Below are positions 25,720 through 35,161 of a DNA stretch of 47,744 nt, one piece after another (position 1 is the stretch's first letter; the number at the start of each line of letters is the position of its first letter). The stretch is from an uncultured Pelagibacteraceae bacterium (GTDB taxonomy: Bacteria; Pseudomonadota; Alphaproteobacteria; Pelagibacterales; Pelagibacteraceae). Under the pieces are notes generated by a model that saw only the letters and a program-made list of their open reading frames with translations, was not told where the DNA came from and did not search any database. The DNA lies in assembly GCA_902566315.1 (NCBI GenBank), contig CACFIL010000008.1:1-47744 (forward strand), read 5' to 3'. Position numbers and translations under genes: made by a program.

Positions 25720-26754
25720 TTACTTAGTAAAAGTATCGTTAAATTGTTTAGCTACTCTTACAAAAGTAGTACATTTACTAAGTTGTTTAAGAGAAGGGGC
25801 TCCTACATAAGTACAGCTACTTCTAACACCACCAAGAATATTATTTATTGTATCTTTAATTTTTCCTCGATATTTAATTCTCACTGTTCTGCCCTCACTA
25901 CTTCTATAGTCGGACAAACCCCCGTAATGTTTCTTATTTGCTATGTCAGAACTTGATCCGTAAAATTCTATAAATTTATGACCATTTGATTTTATTAGCT
26001 TACCTTCACCTTCATCGTGACCAGCAAACATTCCTCCAAGCATCACAAAATCTGCACCACCACCGAAAGCTTTTGCGACATCACCCGGACAAGTACAACC
26101 TCCATCAGCAATTATGTGTGCCCCTAAACCATGAGCAGCATCAGCACATTCAATGACAGCGCTTAACTGAGGATAACCAACACCTGTTTGAATTCTTGTA
26201 GTACAAACACTACCTGGTCCAATTCCAACTTTTACAATATCCGCTCCTGATAATACCAATTCTTGTGCCATATCAGCTGTGACCACGTTACCAGCAATAA
26301 TAGTTTTAGTAGGATATTTATCTCTTACAGATTTTAAAAATTTACTAAAGTGTTCAGAATAACCATTAGCAACATCAATGCAGATAAATTTTATGAAACT
26401 ATATTCTTTTAAAATTTTATCTAAATTTTCAAAATCTTCTTTTTTTATTCCTATACTTAAAGCAATATTTGGATGAATAGATTTTATTTTTTTGAATTTT
26501 TTTATTTTTTGAATGTTATGCTGTTTAGTTAAACAAGTGATCATTCCGTATTCAGAAAGCTTTTCAGCTACACCAAGTTCACCAACACCATCCATATTTG
26601 AGGCCATGATAGGAATTCCAGACCATTCATTATTACTATACTTAAATCTATAAGTTCTTTTTAGATTTACATCTTTACGACTTTGAAGAGTACTTCTTTT
26701 AGGTCTAAAAAGTACATCTGAGTAGTCTAATTTTAGTTCTTCTTCAATTCTCAC
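25720..26754 (-). CDS. guaC: GMP reductase
   Basis: A 344-residue GuaC closely following the Escherichia coli protein: RIEEELKLDYSDVLFRPKRS at the start, CIDVANGYSEHF, the catalytic loop GIGPGSVCTTR with C184, and ECADAAHGLGAHI. It reductively deaminates GMP to IMP with NADPH in purine salvage. There are no CBS domains, which separates it from IMP dehydrogenase. It is the first gene of a two-gene leftward unit, with the D-malate dehydrogenase gene behind it. Confidence 0.96.
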   Translation of the reverse strand: MRIEEELKLDYSDVLFRPKRSTLQSRKDVNLKRTYRFKYSNNEWSGIPIMASNMDGVGELGVAEKLSEYGMITCLTKQHNIQKIKKFKKIKSIHPNIALSIGIKKEDFENLDKILKEYSFIKFICIDVANGYSEHFSKFLKSVRDKYPTKTIIAGNVVTADMAQELVLSGADIVKVGIGPGSVCTTRIQTGVGYPQLSAVIECADAAHGLGAHIIADGGCTCPGDVAKAFGGGADFVMLGGMFAGHDEGEGKLIKSNGHKFIEFYGSSSDIANKKHYGGLSDYRSSEGRTVRIKYRGKIKDTINNILGGVRSSCTYVGAPSLKQLSKCTTFVRVAKQFNDTFTK

Positions 26755-26856
26755 GAGTCCGAATTTATACAGGGGCTCAAAGCAAATTCAAATTAATTAT
26801 TAATATTGATGAAGCGTTTTCATTGGCTTTAATTTAAAAAATACATATTATTAGGC

Positions 26857-27735
26857 ATGTTTAATGGTTTTAAGTCAAAGTACGTAAAGGTAAAAAAGGG
26901 CAAGGTTTTTTGTAGAGTTGGTGGTGAAGGTCCACCATTACTTTTACTACACGGATATCCACAAACACATTTAATGTGGCACAAAACAGCTCCTGATTTA
27001 TCTAAAAGATTTACAGTGGTTGCTGCGGATTTAAGAGGATATGGAAATAGTCTTGCTCCAGCATCAGATAACAAACATTACAACTACTCAAAAAGAGAAA
27101 TGGCAAGTGACATGAAACAGATGATGATAAAATTAGGGTTTAACAAATTTTTTGTTGCGGGACATGATAGAGGTGGAAGAGTTGCTCACAGGCTAGCAAG
27201 AGACCACAGAAAAAATATAATAGCTCTTAGTGTTTTAGATATTTGTCCAACATTAGATATGTATGAACTAACGACGAGAGATTTCGCAAAAGCTTACTTT
27301 CATTGGTTTTTTTTAATACAACCAAAATGGTTACCTGAGAAAATGATAATGAGTGATCCACGTAAATGGATGAAAAGTTGTTTAGATAAATGGTCAGGTA
27401 ATCACAAATTTGGAAAAGTTGAAGAAAATTATTTAAAATGTTTCAAGCAACCAAAAAGAATTCATGGATCTTGTGAAGATTATAGGGCGTCTGCGACTAT
27501 TGATTTGGATCATGACAAACAAGATAGAAAGAAAAAACTAAATATTCCAGTCCAAGTGTTATGGGGAAGTAAGGGAGTAATTGGAAAACAGTTCAAACCA
27601 ATAAAAATTTGGCAAAGATATACTCAAAAAAAAGTAATAGGTTATCCTATAAACTCAGGTCACTTCATCCCAGAGCAAAATCCAAAGGCAACTATTAAAC
27701 ACCTAACTGATTTTTTTTTGAAGAAAATTAAGTAA
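26857..27735 (+). CDS. Haloacetate (fluoroacetate-type) dehalogenase, alpha/beta hydrolase
   Basis: A 292-residue alpha/beta hydrolase of the FAcD/DehH1 group. Residues that line the known fluoroacetate dehalogenase pocket are all present: nucleophile D104 with R105 and R108 (HDRGGR), acid D128, halide-pocket H149 and W150 (FHWFF), a tyrosine at 209 matching Y212, and base H269. Such enzymes hydrolyse haloacetates to glycolate. The flanking opening GYPQTHLMW and the ADLRGYGNS strand also match. It is divergent from guaC across a 102-base spacer. Whether the natural substrate is fluorinated, chlorinated or not halogenated cannot be told. Confidence 0.88.
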   Translation: MFNGFKSKYVKVKKGKVFCRVGGEGPPLLLLHGYPQTHLMWHKTAPDLSKRFTVVAADLRGYGNSLAPASDNKHYNYSKREMASDMKQMMIKLGFNKFFVAGHDRGGRVAHRLARDHRKNIIALSVLDICPTLDMYELTTRDFAKAYFHWFFLIQPKWLPEKMIMSDPRKWMKSCLDKWSGNHKFGKVEENYLKCFKQPKRIHGSCEDYRASATIDLDHDKQDRKKKLNIPVQVLWGSKGVIGKQFKPIKIWQRYTQKKVIGYPINSGHFIPEQNPKATIKHLTDFFLKKIK

Positions 27736-27809
27736 TAGTCTAACTTGATGTGATCAATAATCGCGCATATCATTCTTGATAATATTAAATTCACCTTTAA
27801 ATATAGCGA

Positions 27810-29222
27810 ATGTGTTCTTTACTTAAAAATTCAGAATTAACCTCAGAAAAAGCAGATAGTATTGTTTCTGAAACTCTAAATAATTGTGATGATGGCGAGC
27901 TTTATATAGAGGATACAAAATCTGAGACAATTGTATTAGATGATAACAAAATTAAAAGTTCAAATTATACATCTGACTTAGGTTATGGTTTTAGAGCTGT
28001 AACAGGTGATACAGTCGCTTACTCTCATTCAAATGAAATTTCAGAAAAATCATTAAAAAATTCTAGCGAAAATCTTAAGTCAACTTTAAAAAATAATAGT
28101 GGCACATATAATTCAGAAATTAAAAAAACTAATCAGAAACTTTATAAAGACGTTGATCCAATTGAGAGTAAGTCAATGAAATCAAAAATAGAATTGCTGA
28201 ACAATATGAATGAGTATGCCAGATCAAAAGATAGTTCAGTTAAACAAGTAACAGCAAGCCTTCTGGCAGAAAAGAAAAATGTTGAGATCATTAGATCTGG
28301 AGGAGAATTATTATCAGATAATAGACCTTTAGTTAGAATAAATATGTCAGTAATGGTTGAAAAGAATGGTAGAAAAGAAACTGGTGTTTTTGGTATTGGT
28401 GGAAGACAAGATTATGATGAATATCTAAAAAATGATAATTGGAAAAAAGTTTGCGATGAAGCTTTTAGAATTGCAAGTACAAATATAGAAAGCAAACCTT
28501 CTCTTGCAGGAGAAATGAAAGTCGTTCTAGGACCTGGTTGGCCTGCAATTTTAATTCATGAAGCTGTAGGTCATGGATTAGAAGGTGATTTTAATAGAAA
28601 AAAAACTTCAGCTTTTCATGATTTAGTTGGTAAAAAAGTTGCGAGCGATGGAGTTACAATAATCGACGACGGAACATTAGATAATAGAAGAGGTAGTTTA
28701 AATATTGATGATGAAGGGACGCCAACAGAAAGAACAGTTTTAATTGAAAATGGTATCTTAAAGAATTTCATGCAAGATAGACTTAATGCAAGACTTATGA
28801 ATACAAAATCAACAGGAAATGGAAGAAGAGAGAGCTATAAACATGTCGTGATGCCTAGAATGAGAAATACGATAATGTTAGGTGGATCAAACACTCAAGA
28901 AGAAATGATTAAGTCAGTAGATAAAGGTATTTTTGCTGTAAGTTTTGGAGGCGGTCAAGTTGACATTACCTCTGGAAAATTCGTTTTTAACTGCACAGAA
29001 GCTTATGAGATTATAAATGGAAAAATTGGATCTCCAATTAAAGGAGCTACTTTAATTGGTGATGGACCATCTTCATTAAAAGAAATTTTAATGATTGGAA
29101 ATGATATGATGTTAGATCCTGGCATTGGAACATGCGGTAAAGCTGGACAAGGCGTACCAGTTGGTGTTGGACAACCATCTTTGCTTATCAATAATATGAC
29201 TGTTGGCGGAACCCAATTATAG
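27810..29222 (+). CDS. tldD: TldD metalloprotease subunit
   Basis: A 470-residue TldD. The zinc motif HEAVGH spans H250-H255 (HExxxH), followed by GLEGDFNRKK, and the C-terminal zinc cysteine is C442 in GTCGKAGQG. With TldE it forms a heterodimeric protease that degrades unfolded peptides and matures some ribosomally made peptides such as microcin B17. The start ATG at 27810 follows a 74-base spacer. The stop lies just before the tldE ATG. No peptide-precursor gene is evident nearby, so a housekeeping role is likely. Confidence 0.95.
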   Translation: MCSLLKNSELTSEKADSIVSETLNNCDDGELYIEDTKSETIVLDDNKIKSSNYTSDLGYGFRAVTGDTVAYSHSNEISEKSLKNSSENLKSTLKNNSGTYNSEIKKTNQKLYKDVDPIESKSMKSKIELLNNMNEYARSKDSSVKQVTASLLAEKKNVEIIRSGGELLSDNRPLVRINMSVMVEKNGRKETGVFGIGGRQDYDEYLKNDNWKKVCDEAFRIASTNIESKPSLAGEMKVVLGPGWPAILIHEAVGHGLEGDFNRKKTSAFHDLVGKKVASDGVTIIDDGTLDNRRGSLNIDDEGTPTERTVLIENGILKNFMQDRLNARLMNTKSTGNGRRESYKHVVMPRMRNTIMLGGSNTQEEMIKSVDKGIFAVSFGGGQVDITSGKFVFNCTEAYEIINGKIGSPIKGATLIGDGPSSLKEILMIGNDMMLDPGIGTCGKAGQGVPVGVGQPSLLINNMTVGGTQL

Positions 29223-29226
29223 TAAG

Positions 29227-30546
29227 ATGATTAAAGATCAACAGTATCTAAAAAAAATTGCAGATATATGCCTTAGTAAATCAAAAAAATTAGGTTCATC
29301 TGATGCAAACATATTAGTGCAAAGTTCTGTTTCTGAAAATGTAAATGTAAGGAATAAAAAACTTGATGGATCTGAAAGGTCTGAAAATCTTGGAGTAGTC
29401 CTTACAACTTATTTAGGTAAAAAAAAGTCCTCAATAGCCTCATCAAATCTTAAAGAAAGTAATTTAGATGAGTTAGTAAATAGATGTATTGAAACAATGA
29501 AAATTACTCCTGAGGATGAATATAATTCATTACCAGACAAAGATTTGCATTTTAAAGGATTAAAAGACTTAGACTTGTATGATGAAACTCATTTAAGCAA
29601 TGAAGATAAGATTAATTATATAAAAGAGGCAGAAGAGGAAGCTTTTTTAAATGACAAAATAATAAATACTAATGGATCTGGTTTTGGTGAAAATAAATCA
29701 AATTTTTTATTAGCCAATTCAAATGGATTTGCTGATGGATATAAAACCTCACAATTTACTGCATATTGTGAAGTTGTTTCAAAAAGCAATGGGAGCATGG
29801 AAAGAGATTATGAATATACAAGCAAAAGGTTTTATAGCGATATTTTAAAACCTAAACAACTTGGATCTATTGCAGCAGAACATGCAGTAAAGAAGTTAAA
29901 TCCAAAAAAAATAAAAAGTGAAAAAATTAGTCTAATATTTGATAAAAGAATTTCAAAAAACTTTCTATCTATTTTTGCAAGTGCAATATCATCAAGTGCG
30001 ATAGCAAAAGGAACAACATTTTTAAAAGATAAATTAAATCAACAAGTTTTTAACTCTGAAATAAATATATTAGATCACGGTAATATAAGAAAAGCCAATG
30101 GATCTCGTTACTTTGATAGCGAAGGTATAGCAGTAGTTAACCTTGATTTGATAAAGAATGGTATTCTTCAGGACTATTTAATTGATACTTATAATGGGAA
30201 AAAAATAAATAGAAAGTCTAATGGTAGGGCAAGTGGTACAACAAATTTGTATTTTCAAAATGGATCAAAAACATTTGAGGATCTAATCAAATCAGAAAAT
30301 AAAATCTTGTATATCAAAGAAACTATCGGCCATGGTACAAATATTATTAATGGTGATTATTCTGTAGGAGCATCTGGTATGATGATTGAGAATGGAGAGT
30401 TTTCATATCCAGTAAGTGAAATTACAATTGCTGGAAACTTAAATAATATTTTTAAAAATATAACTTTAGCTGATGATCTAGAATTTAATTATGCAACGAA
30501 TTCACCGACAATGATGGTTGAAGGTATGGTTGTAGGCGGAAAATAA
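29227..30546 (+). CDS. pmbA: TldE/PmbA protease subunit
   Basis: A 439-residue TldE, the non-catalytic partner of TldD. It opens with a region containing VRNKKLDGSERSENLG, has a central GSGFGENKSNF segment and ends in GNLNNIFKNITLADD and MMVEGMVVGGK. It lacks the HExxxH motif, as expected. I chose the ATG at 29227, four bases after the tldD stop; a TTG at 29203 would overlap tldD by 20 bases. The pair is transcribed as a unit. Confidence 0.94.
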   Translation: MIKDQQYLKKIADICLSKSKKLGSSDANILVQSSVSENVNVRNKKLDGSERSENLGVVLTTYLGKKKSSIASSNLKESNLDELVNRCIETMKITPEDEYNSLPDKDLHFKGLKDLDLYDETHLSNEDKINYIKEAEEEAFLNDKIINTNGSGFGENKSNFLLANSNGFADGYKTSQFTAYCEVVSKSNGSMERDYEYTSKRFYSDILKPKQLGSIAAEHAVKKLNPKKIKSEKISLIFDKRISKNFLSIFASAISSSAIAKGTTFLKDKLNQQVFNSEINILDHGNIRKANGSRYFDSEGIAVVNLDLIKNGILQDYLIDTYNGKKINRKSNGRASGTTNLYFQNGSKTFEDLIKSENKILYIKETIGHGTNIINGDYSVGASGMMIENGEFSYPVSEITIAGNLNNIFKNITLADDLEFNYATNSPTMMVEGMVVGGK

Positions 30547-30553
30547 TTTCTAA

Positions 30554-31102
30554 ATGAAAAAAATAATAACCATTTTTTTTGCAATTTTTTTTATTACTAA
30601 CTCATCAAACTCTAATGAATACGAAATAAGATTAAATAACTTATTTGAAAAATTAAAAATTCAAAACCACTCAATTGCAATTGATACAGAGATGAAAATT
30701 TGGGATATTTGGACCAAACATCCCACTAATCAAAATTTAACTTCTTTGCTATCAAGAGGAACAAAATTTATGAACCAGGAACAATATTCAGTTGCTGTAG
30801 ATATATTCACAACAGTAATTAACAAAGATCCTACTTGGGCAGAAGCTTGGAATAAAAGAGCAACTGTCTTTTATTTAATGGGTAAATATCAAGATTCTCA
30901 AAATGATATAGACAAGGTATTAAAACTGGAGAAAAGACATTTTGGAGCATTATCAGGACAGGGTCTAGTTCAAATTAAGTTAAAAAATTATGAAAAGGCT
31001 TTAAAGAGTTATGAAAAAGTAAAAGAGATTTATCCGTCCATGAGGTCACCACAAATAATGATACCACAGATTAAAGAGTTGATTAAAAACCAATCTGTGT
31101 AA
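30554..31102 (+). CDS. Exported TPR-repeat protein
   Basis: A 182-residue protein with a signal peptide (IITIFFAIFFITNSSNS). About three tetratricopeptide repeats follow from residue 65 onward, the clearest being AEAWNKRATVFYLMGKYQDS and the next repeat with ALSGQGLVQIKLKNYEKAL. It probably acts as a periplasmic protein-interaction scaffold. It starts 7 bases after tldE and its stop abuts the next start. I cannot assign a partner. Confidence 0.85.
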   Translation: MKKIITIFFAIFFITNSSNSNEYEIRLNNLFEKLKIQNHSIAIDTEMKIWDIWTKHPTNQNLTSLLSRGTKFMNQEQYSVAVDIFTTVINKDPTWAEAWNKRATVFYLMGKYQDSQNDIDKVLKLEKRHFGALSGQGLVQIKLKNYEKALKSYEKVKEIYPSMRSPQIMIPQIKELIKNQSV

Positions 31103-31651
31103 ATGAAAAAACTACTGATAATATTTTTTATCAATATTTTTGCAGTTAATTCTGCTTATTCTGTAGATGAAGTCCTGACTTCTTTAAAAGAGGGAGGAAA
31201 AATAATTTTTATTAGACATGCGCTTGCACCAGGGAATGGAGATCCAGAAAATTTTGATTTGAATGATTGCTCTACGCAAAGAAATTTAAATCAAAGAGGA
31301 ATTGAACAGTCAAAATTTATTGGAAGTATATTTAATAAAAACCAGATTAAAATTGAAAATGTCTATTCAAGTGAATGGTGCAGATGTATAGATACAGCTA
31401 AATTTGCTTTTAAAAATTATCAAACATTTAGCGCTCTAAATTCTTTTTATGATATTAGATTTGAAGCAAATGAAGAGAGGCAAATAACTCAACTAAAAGA
31501 GTTTATTAATCAATGGAAAGGTAATGAAAATATAATTTTTATCACACATTTTGTTGTTATATCTTCAATGCTAAATATAGGGACTTCTTCAGGAGAAATA
31601 GTAATAACTGATAAGAATTTAAATATTATTGGATCAATTGATACTTTGTAA
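31103..31651 (+). CDS. Exported histidine-phosphatase (phosphoglycerate-mutase) family protein
   Basis: A 182-residue protein with a signal peptide (LLIIFFINIFAVNSAYS) followed by a histidine-phosphatase domain. The phosphate-accepting motif reads IFIRHALAPG (RHA in place of the usual RHG), SSEWCRCIDTA carries the second-site arginine, and FITHFVV holds the second histidine. The enzyme would act in the periplasm as a phosphatase, substrate unknown. It directly follows the TPR gene. Confidence 0.86.
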   Translation: MKKLLIIFFINIFAVNSAYSVDEVLTSLKEGGKIIFIRHALAPGNGDPENFDLNDCSTQRNLNQRGIEQSKFIGSIFNKNQIKIENVYSSEWCRCIDTAKFAFKNYQTFSALNSFYDIRFEANEERQITQLKEFINQWKGNENIIFITHFVVISSMLNIGTSSGEIVITDKNLNIIGSIDTL

Positions 31652-31669
31652 TATATTAACTTAAGATTT

Positions 31670-31861
31670 ATGAAAACAATATTTATTATAGGATCAAAAA
31701 AGCATACTTTAAAATACACGAGAAAAATGCCTGAAGGTGAAGTAAAAAAAATGAAATCTTTTGTAACTAATAAAGGTCAAAAGTTAGAAAAAACATCCAA
31801 GTTTAAAATACTAAATATTTCAGACGAAAAAACAGCAAGAGTGTTTAAGATCAGTTTATAA
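31670..31861 (+). CDS. Small basic hypothetical protein
   Basis: A 63-residue lysine-rich protein with an ATG start 18 bases after the phosphatase stop and an end 25 bases before the aminotransferase gene. It has a hydrophobic first strand (MKTIFIIGSKK) and two short charged segments. No family is recognised. Same-strand position in a dense run and clean spacing support it, but it could be spurious. Confidence 0.45.
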   Translation: MKTIFIIGSKKHTLKYTRKMPEGEVKKMKSFVTNKGQKLEKTSKFKILNISDEKTARVFKISL

Positions 31862-31886
31862 TATTTAATCCAGAAATAGAAACTAA

Positions 31887-33038
31887 ATGAAGAAATCTAA
31901 AAGAAGTAATGTTGACCCATTTATTGTTATGGATGTAATGGAGTCCGCTAGAAAAGCAGAAGCTAATGGCAAGCATGTAATTCATATGGAAGTAGGTCAA
32001 CCAGGAACACCAGCACCAAAACTTGCCAAACAATTTATTTCAGATGAAATTTCAAATAATGATCTTGGCTATACAGTTACTTTAGGTTTACCAGAATTAA
32101 GAAATAGAATTTCTAAATTGTATGCAGATTGGTACAATATTGATTTGAACCCAGACAGAATAATTATAACAACTGGATCTTCAGGAGCATTTATACTTTC
32201 TTTTGCAGCATTATTTGATGTTGGAGATAGAGTAGGCATTGCCGCTCCAGGCTATCCTAGCTATAGACAAATTTTAAAGTCTCAAGATTTAATTCCAGTT
32301 GATATTTTTACAGAATTACAAAATAAATTTCAGCCTATACCGAAAGATATTAAAGAAAATAATTTAAACGGTTTATTAGTTGCTTCTCCTGCAAATCCCA
32401 CCGGTTCAATGCTTGATAAAAAAAAACTAAAAGAACTTATTAATACAGCCCATGAGAATAAAGTGAGTTTTATTAGTGATGAGATTTATCACGGAATTCA
32501 ATATGAAAATAATCCTACATCTGCACTAGAAATTTCAAATGAATGTTATGTTATAAACTCATTTTCTAAATATTTTTCTATGACTGGTTGGAGAGTTGGC
32601 TGGATGATTGTTCCTGAAGATCATGTTAGACAAGTAGAAAGATTATCTCAAAATCTTTTTATTTGCCCCCCACATGTCAGTCAATTAACTGCTCTTTCAG
32701 CAATGGATGCAAAAGATGAATTAAACCATAATGTAGATGTTTACAAAAAAAATAGATCAATTTTGTTAGAAGAATTACCTAAGGCTGGTTTAAATAAATT
32801 TTCTCCCCCAGATGGTGCATTTTATATCTACATTGATATTTCAGAGTACTCGAAAGATAGCCTTAATTTTTGTAAAGAAGTGCTTGATAAAGCAGGAGTA
32901 GCAATAACTCCTGGACTTGATTTCGATCAAAAAAGAGGAAATTCTACAATAAGGTTTTCATACGCTAGAAGCACTGAGGATATAATTGAAGGAGCAAATA
33001 GAATAAAAAAATTTATGAAAGAAGAGTATTTAAAGTAA
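31887..33038 (+). CDS. Class I/II PLP-dependent aminotransferase
   Basis: A 383-residue fold-type I aminotransferase. It has the N-terminal HMEVGQPGTPAP, ASPANPTGS at the substrate loop, SDEIYHGIQYE, and the PLP lysine K228 in NSFSKYFSMTGWRVGW. It resembles aspartate/alanine/valine-type aminotransferases of group I-gamma. The amino-acid substrate is not determined. A short Rossmann-fold protein gene follows after 2 bases. Confidence 0.93.
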   Translation: MKKSKRSNVDPFIVMDVMESARKAEANGKHVIHMEVGQPGTPAPKLAKQFISDEISNNDLGYTVTLGLPELRNRISKLYADWYNIDLNPDRIIITTGSSGAFILSFAALFDVGDRVGIAAPGYPSYRQILKSQDLIPVDIFTELQNKFQPIPKDIKENNLNGLLVASPANPTGSMLDKKKLKELINTAHENKVSFISDEIYHGIQYENNPTSALEISNECYVINSFSKYFSMTGWRVGWMIVPEDHVRQVERLSQNLFICPPHVSQLTALSAMDAKDELNHNVDVYKKNRSILLEELPKAGLNKFSPPDGAFYIYIDISEYSKDSLNFCKEVLDKAGVAITPGLDFDQKRGNSTIRFSYARSTEDIIEGANRIKKFMKEEYLK

Positions 33039-33040
33039 TA

Positions 33041-33697
33041 ATGAAAACCGCTGTTTTATTTGGCTCATCTGGATTAATTGGATCTAAATTACTAGATAAT
33101 TTAATCAACAACAATACTTACAACAAAATAAAAATATTTGTTAGAAAACTACCTTCTATTGATAATTCAAAAGTTGAAGTGATTAATACAGATTTTTTAG
33201 ATTTAGACACTTTAAAAGAAAAATTAACAGGTGATGATTGTTTTTTTTGCATTGGCACAACTCACAAAGATACACCAGATAAAAAAGAATATAGAAGAAT
33301 AGAATATGATTTGCCTGTACAATTAGCAAAAATTGCAAAATTTAATTCAATTAGTAATTTTATTTACGTCTCCTCAATTGGAGCAAACCCAAAAGCCTCA
33401 AGTACATATTTAAAAAATAAAGGTCAAGTAGAGGAGGAGCTAAAAAAGATTGGGTTTTCTAACCTAAGCATTATTCAACCCTCATTTTTAGTTGGAAACA
33501 GAAAAGACTTTAGAATTGTTGAGGTTTTAGGAATTCCAGTGATGAAATTTCTATCCTTATTCTTTTTTGGTGGATTTAAAAAATACACTCCAATAAAAGT
33601 TGAGATAGTTGTGAATGCAATGATCAAACTTGCCTCAGGAAATAATAGTGAGCAAACTTATTTGTCTGATAAGTTGCAAGAGTTAGGATCTAACTAA
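33041..33697 (+). CDS. NAD(P)-binding Rossmann-fold protein (HTATIP2-like)
   Basis: A 218-residue short extended-SDR-type protein. The nucleotide loop LFGSSGLIGSKL is at the start, and FCIGTTHKDTPD and FIYVSSIGANP follow, as in the TIP30/HTATIP2-like oxidoreductase group. Catalytic activity is uncertain in this family. It lies between the aminotransferase and a SOUL-domain gene, with a 2-base gap upstream. Confidence 0.85.
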   Translation: MKTAVLFGSSGLIGSKLLDNLINNNTYNKIKIFVRKLPSIDNSKVEVINTDFLDLDTLKEKLTGDDCFFCIGTTHKDTPDKKEYRRIEYDLPVQLAKIAKFNSISNFIYVSSIGANPKASSTYLKNKGQVEEELKKIGFSNLSIIQPSFLVGNRKDFRIVEVLGIPVMKFLSLFFFGGFKKYTPIKVEIVVNAMIKLASGNNSEQTYLSDKLQELGSN

Positions 33698-34270
33698 ATG
33701 AGAAAATCTATAATATCAATATCTTTTTTGATTTATATATTTTGTATTTTACCTTACTCTACTTCAATGGCATATGAGGAATCTCAATATGATGTAGTAT
33801 ATAAATCTGAAATATATGAAGTGAGACATTATAAAGACCGTCTAGTTGTTGAAGTTGTAAGTAGAAATGATGACAATAGTTTTAGAAAACTTTTTAAATA
33901 TATCTCGGGTCAGAATAATAAATCCCAAGAAATTAAAATGACTGTGCCAGTAACACAGGGTGAGAAGGATAATGGATACTATATGCAATTTTATCTTCCA
34001 TCAAAATTTACAAAAGAGAATGCGCCTATACCCACAAATTCAGAAGTTAAAATCTCAACAATAGAAGAAGGTTTTTTTGCTGTGATAGAATATTCTGGAA
34101 GAGCCTCAGATAATAATTTCTTCAAACATAAGGAAATTCTTAATAAAAAACTCTTAGAGGATAAAGTAATCATTAAAGGACCCCCAATAAGAGCAACTTA
34201 TAATGGGCCTTTTACGCTTCCTATGATGAGACGCAACGAAGCTATGTTTAAAGTTGAGTGGAGTAAATAG
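33698..34270 (+). CDS. Exported SOUL heme-binding family protein
   Basis: A 190-residue protein with a signal peptide (SFLIYIFCILPYSTSMA) followed by a SOUL domain. It opens with YEVRHYKDRLVVEV, then has the EIKMTVPV strand motif and RATYNGPFTLPMMRRNE near the end. SOUL proteins bind heme or porphyrin; periplasmic bacterial examples are not well studied. It abuts the preceding gene without a gap. Confidence 0.9.
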   Translation: MRKSIISISFLIYIFCILPYSTSMAYEESQYDVVYKSEIYEVRHYKDRLVVEVVSRNDDNSFRKLFKYISGQNNKSQEIKMTVPVTQGEKDNGYYMQFYLPSKFTKENAPIPTNSEVKISTIEEGFFAVIEYSGRASDNNFFKHKEILNKKLLEDKVIIKGPPIRATYNGPFTLPMMRRNEAMFKVEWSK

Positions 34271-34340
34271 ATTACATTTTGCCATATATATTAATTTTTA
34301 TCGCCTGATAGTTTAACTTCATTAATCAGAAAGGTATTTT

Positions 34341-34742
34341 ATGAAAAAATTATTTATAATTTTATTTGTAGCATTTGGTTTAAACAGCTCTGTTTTTGCT
34401 GATGGTCATGTAAAAAGAATTTTATCAACTAGTCAGACTGGCATGGGTAACGATATTGTTTATCCTTCAGGCAAAGCAAAGATAACTGCATTTGAGTTTA
34501 ACGTTCCTGTTGGAGGCCCAGTTGTTCCACATACTCACTCATTCCCTGTTTTAATAATGATACAAGAAGGAGAGATTGAACTTATCCAAGGCGGTAAAAG
34601 CTATATCTATAAAGCTGGAGATGCATTCGTAGAGGATGTGGGTGTAGTCCATGAATCAAAAAATATTGGAGATGTTCCTGTTAAAGCTATTGTTGTTGCG
34701 ATGGGAGTTGAAGGTCAAAAAATTATGACACCAGTAAAATAG
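34341..34742 (+). CDS. Exported cupin-domain protein
   Basis: A 133-residue protein with a signal peptide (LFIILFVAFGLNSSVFA) and one small beta-barrel cupin domain. The metal-binding motif reads VPHTHSFPVLIMIQEGEIEL and the second motif GDAFVEDVGVVHESKN. It probably binds a metal in the periplasm; the function is not known. A Shine-Dalgarno-like AGAAAGG precedes the ATG. The gene ends at a strong stem-loop. Confidence 0.88.
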   Translation: MKKLFIILFVAFGLNSSVFADGHVKRILSTSQTGMGNDIVYPSGKAKITAFEFNVPVGGPVVPHTHSFPVLIMIQEGEIELIQGGKSYIYKAGDAFVEDVGVVHESKNIGDVPVKAIVVAMGVEGQKIMTPVK

Positions 34743-34752
34743 GAAGGAAAAA

Positions 34753-34784
34753 ATATGGGGCATGTAAATATTATTGCCCCATAT
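34753..34784. terminator. Bidirectional stem-loop terminator
   Basis: A perfect 10-base inverted repeat, ATATGGGGCA (34753-34762) and TGCCCCATAT (34775-34784), with a 12-base loop. The plus strand continues with a T-rich stretch, and the minus strand read continues into a TTTTT run, so it could end both the cupin transcript and the convergent small minus-strand gene. Confidence 0.75.
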
Positions 34785-34797
34785 CTCATTCTTTAAG

Positions 34798-34989
34798 CTA
34801 AAACTTTTTAGCCTCTTTCTTTAAGTGACCTAATGTTTCTCCTGAATTTTTTCCAGATTTGATAACGTATCCACTTGTACCATTTGCATTTGTTTCTACA
34901 GTTTTCAAGTTTCGAAACATAAGTTGATTTAGCCTAGCATTCTTTGAGCCTCGGCTAAACGAACTTAATACTCTGTGCATTCTTTTCAT
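34798..34989 (-). CDS. Small basic hypothetical protein
   Basis: A 63-residue lysine/arginine-rich protein starting MKRMHRVLSSF and ending LKKEAKKF, of no recognised family. The start chosen has a strong Shine-Dalgarno (AAGGAG) five bases upstream. An in-frame ATG at 35073 would add 28 residues but has a poor ribosome-binding site. The good signal, the terminator immediately after its stop and its position in an otherwise empty stretch (34743-35161) support expression. If not coding, that 419-base stretch would hold only the terminator. Confidence 0.55.
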   Translation of the reverse strand: MKRMHRVLSSFSRGSKNARLNQLMFRNLKTVETNANGTSGYVIKSGKNSGETLGHLKKEAKKF

Positions 34990-35161
34990 ACACTCTCCTT
35001 GTTTGTTTTTCCAAAACTCGCTTTTAACCGATGCGATATCGGTCTCTTTTTCACCATGAGATATGGTAAACATAATTTATCATTCTAGAAAATTGATTTC
35101 AAATTATTAAAAAAAATAAAAGATCAAAATGGGTTTTATTAATTATATTTATCAACAAAAT

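Noticed and set aside
27736..27809. Possible Fur-like half site (TGATAATATTA) before tldD
   Set aside because: Only one arm matches and there is no iron-related gene downstream.
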